This document shows, piece after piece, positions 20,829-27,236 of a stretch of 27,236 bases of DNA. The notes beneath the pieces were generated by a model that worked only from the letters and a program-made list of their open reading frames with translations, searched no databases and was not told the origin of the DNA. The stretch comes from Plakobranchus ocellatus (Eukaryota > Mollusca > Gastropoda > Plakobranchidae): contig BLXT01007636.1 of assembly GCA_019648995.1 (NCBI GenBank), forward strand, positions 485,122 through 512,357, in the 5' to 3' direction. Position 1 is the stretch's first letter. Each line of letters starts with the position of its first letter. The position numbers and the translations under genes were made by a program.

Positions 20829-22553
20829 TTAACCTGTGCTACTGGTATCAGAACTGCCACTACTGTGAGGATGAGCTGACAAAATTTGTGCTAATAACTT
20901 GTCATACAATGCCTTTTTACCTGCGGTCATCGTAGCATTTTGTCCTAATACAATTGATCACATCTTATCTGATCTTTCATCTTTTCTGTTGCTTTTGGGC
21001 CATCAAAGATGCTGTCTAAATCTTTCTTGGTGATAGCAAGAGGAACACCTAACATGGCATTAATGGCAGCAAGCTTTTTTTCTGGCAACTTGATCTCCTT
21101 CTCATTCTTTTTCCATTTATTTTCTTTGAATTCTTTGCTTCACTTTCTCTTGAACTGCCACCCTCTCATCCTTTTGATGCTGTTTCCACTCAGGTGCATT
21201 GTCAATTCCCTTCTGAATAAGCTTGTGGATCTCTTGAGAATTCTGACTGGCCAACCACTGAGCTGTTTTATTATGCTTCCATGTGCAATATGTAGATCTC
21301 ATACTCAAGGATGTATTCCTTCGCGTATTCATATCATAATCAAGATCTCCAAACAAGTGTTCACCGCTAAGGTTAGTGAGGGGACAGGTTTTAAGAATAT
21401 CTTTAACTTCATCTGAAAGTTCACAGCCAAAAACTCCTCCCTCTAAAAAATCGGAGAATTGTCTTTTCAGGGCTTTCTGCTTGTCTCAACAGTAACTTTC
21501 AAAGTTGTCATAAATATTTCTTAATCAAAGACATCTGACTTTAGAAACTCTTTTAAAACAAAAAATATCACAATCAGCAGCTTTGAAGTCAGAAAAGACA
21601 CTTGTTACACTTACAGATCAAAATCAACTTCAGTCCATCTATCTAGAGTACAGTCCACTTTCTGGACATAATCAGGAAACTACAGGTATGTCCTTAAGCT
21701 GTTCATCAAAAGCCAGTATGGTTCAGAAAAATAAATGTGAAAAAAAGATAGTGCAGCTATGTTTGAAATAACTCTTTTATCACTCATGTCTTCAAGGATA
21801 GACTTTAACTTCAAATTTGAATGGGAAACATACTCATTAAGAAAAATAGGAATATGTAGTCTGTGATGTAAAACAGCTGTTGCATTTTGAAAAAGATTAT
21901 TAAATCTGTTGGACCTGTGACTAGAACATTTTGATTGTATGCCCTTGAGAGAACAAAAAGTAAGCCATTCTTTTCTTGCCCCACTCTTCTCATGGCCTCT
22001 TGGTCCTAGGCACTCTGATGCCATTCTAATTGTTCTGGTGGCAGCACTTTCTGCGTTTTTTTCAAAAGATTTATAGACAGGATTTGCATTCCGACTCAGC
22101 TGGTTTCCATCTTCGATCCATTCCTTTTCAACTATAGAAATGCCTTGCTCTGCTGCTGCTGATAAAGCTAACAAAAAAATGAGCATTGCACAACAAAAAA
22201 TGGGTAGAGCAGTCCTCATCATCTAAAAGATCCTTTCTAAAAGCAGCTAGCTTTTTATCAAAACTTTTCATAGCAGACGCTCTATCAGACATCACACACT
22301 TACGTTTCCTAATGACTTCTTTAAGCAAAATACTCAAATCAAATTCTTCATTTGCCTTACAATAAATTTCACAGAGCTTTTCAAACATACTAGTGCACTT
22401 TTCTAACAAAGTGTCTGAGTCATCTGAAGCGATTTCTGTAAAGCCAAGACTTAAGTTCTTCCCATTAGACAATTGAATATGTTATTCTAAATAATGAAAC
22501 TTTTGTCGACTTGTAGCATCACTGGCAAACATAAAATGGTTAGGATTTATAAT
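20829..22553 (-). pseudogene. Second transposase-like remnant of the same family (copy C), truncated at its N-terminus
   Basis: Minus-strand blocks in order: FASDATSRQKFHYLE then a stop, HIQLSNGKNLSLGFTEIASD, VMSDRASAMKSFDKKLAAF, HFLLCNAHFF followed by a frameshift at a run of seven T, LALSAAAEQGISIVEKEW, CLGPRGHEKSGARKEWLTFC, HRSNRFNNLFQNATAV, FSEPYWLLMNS, frameshift, FSDFLEGGVFGCELSDEVKD, CPLTNLSGEHLFGDLDYDMN, STYCTWKHNKTAQWLAS, LAAINAMLGVPLAITKKDL, frameshift, and the end GKKALYDKLLAQILSAHPHS up to TAA at 20829-20831. It is clearly related to copy A but differs at many residues, so it is a separate subfamily, not a recent duplicate. The N-terminal part before the DATS motif is missing. It is not functional as it stands. 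Confidence 0.72.
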
Positions 22554-23836
22554 CTAATCAACAACATGGTGGTGAGCAATAAAGTCAGCAAACATTCTAT
22601 CAAACGATTTCATGGCCGCTGCTCTATCTGTCATGACACTTGTAATTTTAGATAAAATATCAGTAGTCAATTCTTGTAGATCAATGTTAGACAGCTCTGA
22701 GTAAGTTTCAGACAATTTTTTAATAACATTAACAGTAACTTCAAGCAATGTGCTAGCATTTTCTGTAGCAAAAGGAACATATCCTAAATAAAATTCATCA
22801 CTCTGGCTGGTAGATAACTGATGATCAACAATTTTTTTTTTGGTCATGAGAAGTGCCGTCAGAGTGTAATGTTACATTTTCTGATTTTAGAACATTTTCT
22901 ACAATTTGCATTTGAGAAAGAGCATAGCCTTTGTCACACATGTTTATCACAGGGCAATTTGTCTTCAATCTTAATATTAAATATGTGTCTGGAAACAATT
23001 TCTATCGCCTTGGAAACATTTGATGCAGATACATCACAATCACTTTGAAGAGCAATAGCTGCTTGTCTGACATTATCACTATCCAAATTATCCTTACCCC
23101 TTTTAATGACAGGTTTATGACAATCACACTTGTAATTTAAAAATGTGTCTTTCTTAACATCAGCAACTGCATCTCTTTTTAATTTCTGAACTTTAGTGAG
23201 ATCGCTTTTCAATTTATGAATTTTAGATAAGAGATCAGCATTCTAAGTTGAAATTTTAAGGGTGGCACTTTTATGCTTTTTTTTCAAGTATGAAATACAG
23301 TTTCTGAACTGTCTTTTTGTTTTTAAGAAGTTTTGGTCCTTTTTACAACAACTTTCAAGAAGACTTGTAACTTGATTTTTCAACCCTTCATTCTCTCTTT
23401 GGCACTCTCGCAAACAACTTCCATTTTATTCTTCTCAGCAGAAACATCCTTTAGAGAACATTCAAGAATTTTAATTTGTTTCTTGCTTTGACTTGAGAAG
23501 TGGCATTTAATAATTCTCCTATTTTTACACTTTGCTTTTTGCAATCTATCACAGGCTTATCAGTAGAATTAGGAAAGTGTTCTGTGGGAACAATACATTT
23601 TGAAGATAAAAAATGATTGAGGTTTTCAGGTTTTTTACCTTTTGAAGAGGAAAAGCTTACAGTAACTGTCCATGAGCTTCTTGATTGCATAATCCAGTCT
23701 TGAAACATTAACGAATTGGTCAGAGTTGCACGCTAGATTTATGACCCATTGCTGTGTTAGTGCTGGGCTTAATCCAAGCTCTTTTCAAGCTTTCTTAAGT
23801 TCAATGATAGTTAAGTTTGAGATAACACACCACGGA
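22554..23836 (-). pseudogene. Transposase-like gene remnant, N-terminal half (copy B)
   Basis: Minus-strand blocks in order: VISNLTIIELKKA, an in-frame stop, KELGLSPALTQQWVINLACN, RLDYAIKKLMDS, a lysine- and glutamate-rich region with coiled-coil character (NEGLKNQVTSLLESCCKKDQ), YKCDCHKPVIKRGKDNLDSD, VRQAAIALQSDCDVSASNVS, LSQMQIVENVLKSENVTLHS followed by DGTSHDQ, a frameshift at a run of ten A, FYLGYVPFATENASTLLEVT, ITSVMTDRAAAMKSFDRMFA, then loss of similarity and a TAG. At least three frame changes are needed, so it is a pseudogene. It stops at the point in the family order where copy A (17694-19160) begins, so A and B may be one element split by copy C. Confidence 0.68.
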
Positions 23837-25085
23837 AGTCTTGAGGAGGTGAATGTATGGTACTGCGTGTGTTGCCGTAAGATTACTCAGAAAAAACTTC
23901 ATGCGCAATGAAACTGTTATACCAAAAGTGACTTTAGGTTTTTCTCAATCACTGAGCAAAGTCTCTCTGAAAACACAAGATTATACAAAGAGAAACTACG
24001 CTCAGCATCAGCTGAGCTCAAGCATGCACAGATGTAGGCTAGAAAATCTTTAAGAGCTGTGGCAAAAAAACCCTTTAAATTGCCATGCTGTAAAAAAGTA
24101 GTGAAAGTTGCATCAAAAGTTGCAGTGCATTGCCATAAATGTTTATTGGATGTCTTTCAGGCATGGGAATTATCTGTGCAAACATGGATTCCCATGGAAA
24201 AAAAAAATCCACACAGCAATTTTAACTGGCCCGTGGAAAAAATGTGCTGGGAGGAAAACTAAAAGTGCTAAATGGGTTTTAAAATATTTCATACAACAGT
24301 AAATTCTGCTGCTAGCTGCCAGGAGAGGCCTGTAAAATGCTTTGAATTTGTGAAAAATCGTTTTCAGACTGGGCGTTGCTGCCCTGGGCCCCCCAGCTGG
24401 GTGTTGCCCCCGTGCATCCCACCGGCAGCCCCTGAACCCTGGCCTGGTTTCAGTGTTTTTTTTACATAAGCAATTCACATGCCTGACTTTACTTTAACAT
24501 AGACACAAGAGTTAAACTGCATGCATTTTAAGACCAAACACTATTGACAGACTAGAAAGTGTTCAGCCTGAAAAGAATTTGATTTATTCTAAATTGGCAA
24601 ATGATCAAGTTTGACCATTAAACACAAGCTTTAATATATAAAGAATTTAAATTTGCTATAAACATAGAACAGGAAAGCATCATTCTCACAATACAGTTAA
24701 TTGTATTTTGTACAGGATGTGCTACTTTGGGGTCAGGGATATTTGCAGCAACAAATACAGATACCAACTTTTTACATATTTCATTTTAGGTTGAAAAAGG
24801 ACAAAAAAACATATATATATTACCTTAACACTAATTTTCTAAAGGAAAGCTCTATTTCCACTGTCTTTGGGAATAAGCCCAGAAACTATTCCAAGTGAGA
24901 ATCACTGGGAATAGGCAATGGAACAGGCCCAAATGTTAACTCATCAGATTTTGCTCAAACTAGGCCTATAGCATGCACGTGCAGTAAGTCTGAAATCAGA
25001 GTGATTGCGGTAAACAAGTTAGCAAATTATGGTCTCACATTGACTTATCTATAATGATGCGGGTCTAGATCTTATCTAGATTTTC
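23837..25085. other. Stretch without recognised gene, with one GC-rich block
   Basis: This may be the 5' flank of copy B. Positions 24368-24447 are strikingly GC-rich (CCCTGGGCCCCCCAGCTGGG and more) in an AT-rich setting and carry an imperfect GGGCGTTGC/GGGTGTTGC direct repeat. No terminal inverted repeat matching the other side of the remnants was found by eye. Confidence 0.5.
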
Positions 25086-25491
25086 TCATGTAGCCTGCTG
25101 TATCCTAGGCTCGATTGGCAAACTTTGAATTTGAAAGTGAGTATCATTTGGTGTTTCTGTGGTGTGCCACACTAACTGTCTGGTGATATCTTTGTGAACC
25201 AAAGGTTGAATGTATTTTTTACAATGATTTCCAATTAGTGACCTACCATGGTATACCTGCTTTGCAATGGGATGCTTTTTCAAAGTCTTGTCTAGTCCTG
25301 AACAGACAGGACCTTTGTCCTCTAGGGAATCTTTTTTCAAGCTTTTCCATTTTATCATAATTCATACAGGCTATCTAAAGTCTCTTCTAAAATGTGTGCT
25401 TCGTCAAGGTTACCTGTGATTTCTTCTATAAGGATACGTTCTCCACCTTTTTGTGTAATTTCATCATGTATGATTTTTAGTGCAATGATGG
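25086..25491 (-). pseudogene. Fragment of a second transposon-like protein (copy D, later part)
   Basis: Minus strand, first frame: ALKIIHDEITQKGGERILIE then EEITGNLDEAHILEETLDSL and a stop. One base out of frame it continues as GLDKTLKKHPIAKQVYHGRS, LIGNHCKKYIQPLVHKDITR and on to a stop at 25086. The QVYHGRSLIGNHCKKY stretch resembles a conserved YHGG.F.GNH motif in invertebrate mobile-element proteins that I recall but cannot name. It lies on the same strand as the fragment at 26184-26486 and may be the same element. A frameshift shows it is inactive. Confidence 0.45.
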
Positions 25492-26183
25492 TGCTGAAAC
25501 ATTTTTTAGTTCTATGTCAACAAGGTTTTTTGTTGATTATGTTCATGTGAATGACTGCATTTTTTTTTCTGATTTTTCCCTGAAATGGTATAACTTTCAT
25601 AGTTTTGCTTTTCAATGAACGCAAAATTCTGGGAGAAATGAAAGGTTAGATATGGATTTGGTTTAAATTTCCTCAGTGGATGTATGATACCAAAGACAAG
25701 GATATTTGCCAGTGCTCCAGAGAGCCCAAAGATGGATGCTAGAAAGTGTAATATCCAAAGAAAAACATTTGATCGTCTTTTTTTCCCATGCACTTTTATT
25801 TAAAATATTTATTCGCTCTTTGAATGCCTGGAAAAAAATCCTAGTTTTTATGTATCTTTTACTTTTTTTACTTCAACATTTAGCAGTGAAATTTCAAATA
25901 TGCCAAGATAAATAGCCATATCTTTTGCAGCCATCTGACAAAGTGTGTGTGAGCTTTGTCAGATTATTTTTATGCCACATAGGGTGGTTTTTGTGAAAGT
26001 TTGGTTCATAGCATCTCTAAAGTGAAAAAGCTGATGTGATAAGGTGAATAAATCTGCAGGGATTTGTGTCGGCAACACCTTTCCCTGACTTTTCACTTTT
26101 AACAACAACACCTAACTGTATTTAGAATCTTCCCTGCATTTGCATTTACTCACAACTTATGCCTAAAAGATGATGGAGAGCAA
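25492..26183. other. Stretch between the two copy-D fragments
   Basis: A minus-strand open frame at 25512-25793 has a hydrophobic stretch (LHFLASIFGLSGALANILVF), but no family is recognised. The remainder shows nothing clear. It may be decayed middle sequence of copy D. Confidence 0.35.
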
Positions 26184-26486
26184 TTACATATTTCTTGCCA
26201 ACAGTAATTCGTCTCTTGATGCCTGCTGTTTCATAAATTTTGTTCCTAACTTTGCTTGGCATGCCTTGAGTTTTGCACCTAACTGATGTGCCTCAAGCAT
26301 GAGTGAGTAGATTTTATTTACATTAAGGTCTGCTGGCAAATATAATCTTCTTGTCTTTGCCAGAGCATAGTGAGACTTTCTGCCTTGAAAAGAGGAAATG
26401 TGGTCCTTTATGATCTGAACGGTGTCTTCTGGCAGCTTACGAGGCCTGTTATTTTGCTTGCCTCTTTTGTCATTTGAAGTACAGTA
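26184..26486 (-). pseudogene. Fragment of a second transposon-like protein family (copy D, N-terminal part)
   Basis: The minus strand is open for about 100 codons: KRGKQNNRPRKLPEDTVQII, KDHISSFQGRKSHYALAKTR, RLYLPADLNVNKIYSLMLEA, then a stop at 26184-26186. The pattern PRKLPED..QIIKDHI.SF...SHY......YLP.DLN..K.Y is one I recall from abundant uncharacterised, probably transposon-derived proteins in cnidarians and molluscs. The expected cysteine-rich segment after it is absent, so the copy is decayed or truncated. The assignment rests on pattern memory. Confidence 0.5.
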
Positions 26487-26690
26487 TCAAAACCTCTGCA
26501 AGAAATTTGAAAAGCACAATGTTCCTTTTCATAGTATGATATCAAGTCATCAAAAGTTTGTTGTTTTTGCAATTCACAAAAAGGGAAAGATCCACTTGCA
26601 CAAATCATAACATACCTCTATATCATTTACTAAAATAGGCCTATTGATGCAAACGTCACTTTCTTTCCTTTTTTTTGATGTAGGCCTATC

Positions 26691-26822
26691 CAGACCTGCC
26701 AACTTTCCGTTTTCGCCGGGAAAAATCCCGGTGAACACCCATAAATTCCGTTTTCCGGGCTGCCCCGCTAAAATCCCGCTCAATTGTCCCGACGGACGGG
26801 AAAAAATTATCTCGTTTATCCG
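26691..26822. repeat. GC-rich hairpin-rich block, possible transposon terminus
   Basis: It begins CAGACCTGCCAACTTTCCG and contains the inverted repeat CCGGGAAAAATCCCGG (six-base arms, four-base loop) plus further CCGGG, TCCCG and CGGGAAAA words. Composition differs sharply from the flanks. Similar C/G-rich starts with CGGGA/TCCCG pairs occur at the ends of some animal DNA transposons, but no partner terminus is visible; it could lie beyond the window. Confidence 0.35.
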
Positions 26823-27236
26823 TTGGATCCATGCAATATCCATTGACGTCTACTCTTTACCTATTTTAATAGCATTGAACATTTTTAAATTACTATCGAC
26901 ATAACCCAAGTATCCAATTTGCGGTCCATAACATTTATTCAACATTCTGTGTAAAGAGACTGAGCAGCTTCTGTGTTATTGATATGTCTCGGTGACATGC
27001 CGGCATTATGCATTAGGTGTAATTCATGTCGCCAATGGGCAAAATTTTACTCTTTGTTTAACTATAGGCTTGTGCTTTTGTTTCATTTGTGCGATTTTCT
27101 TTCCATTCACATAATACAAAAATACGGTATCGATGGAAAGTTGATTCTCTTTTTTTTTTTTGTAACTGCCCTCGAAGTAGACCGGCGTGGTTTCTTTGAT
27201 CTTATACCAGGCTTGCATAGTGTCGTTGGATTGAAG
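26823..27236. other. Right edge without recognised gene
   Basis: AT-rich; no coding similarity or repeat was recognised on either strand. Confidence 0.45.

Noticed and set aside
24170..24478. Minus-strand 102-codon frame rich in Gly, Arg and Pro
   Set aside because: It follows the GC-rich patch; composition explains it and no family is recognised.

Overview
The window looks like nuclear DNA from an animal. It is AT-rich, with spliced coding exons that have GT..AG introns, long simple-sequence tracts and decayed transposon-like genes. The many TCTAGATC-type words and TAGGCCTA-type words, together with the mobile-gene remnants, are the texture I associate with gastropod or other marine invertebrate genomes. 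That placement is an inference. No bacterial gene, tRNA, rRNA or CRISPR array was seen. A four-base run of N marks an assembly gap.

The one clearly functional gene is a complete six-exon plus-strand nucleoside diphosphate kinase 6 (NME6/NDK6) at 6847-15218. The joined exons give 177 residues, with the KPD motif near the N-terminus, the NME6-type insertion before the SIRG motif and the catalytic histidine in an NCAHGSD motif. All five introns have GT donors and AG acceptors, and the phases are consistent.

Left part (1-6846): this holds GA, TG and CT microsatellites, a 36-bp minisatellite built on a perfect AAGGCATGCCTT palindrome at two places, and a TCTAGATC-rich block. A 1.55-kb element with 38-bp terminal inverted repeats lies at 4554-6101. 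At 1360-1522 there is a possible minus-strand first coding exon with a good start context, a GTGAGT donor and a YY1-type motif upstream.

Right part (15219-27236): the NME6 3' region is followed by minus-strand remnants of transposase-like genes. Two related but distinct copies of one family (SDGTS / SDRA-MKSFD / CNAHFLL / GPRG-EKSG / LTNL-GE-FGD motifs) are present. One is split: its N-terminal half is at 22554-23836 and its C-terminal half is at 17694-19160. The second copy (20829-22553) lies between the halves, which suggests nesting. A second family leaves fragments at 26184-26486 and 25086-25491. All carry frameshifts or stops and look dead.
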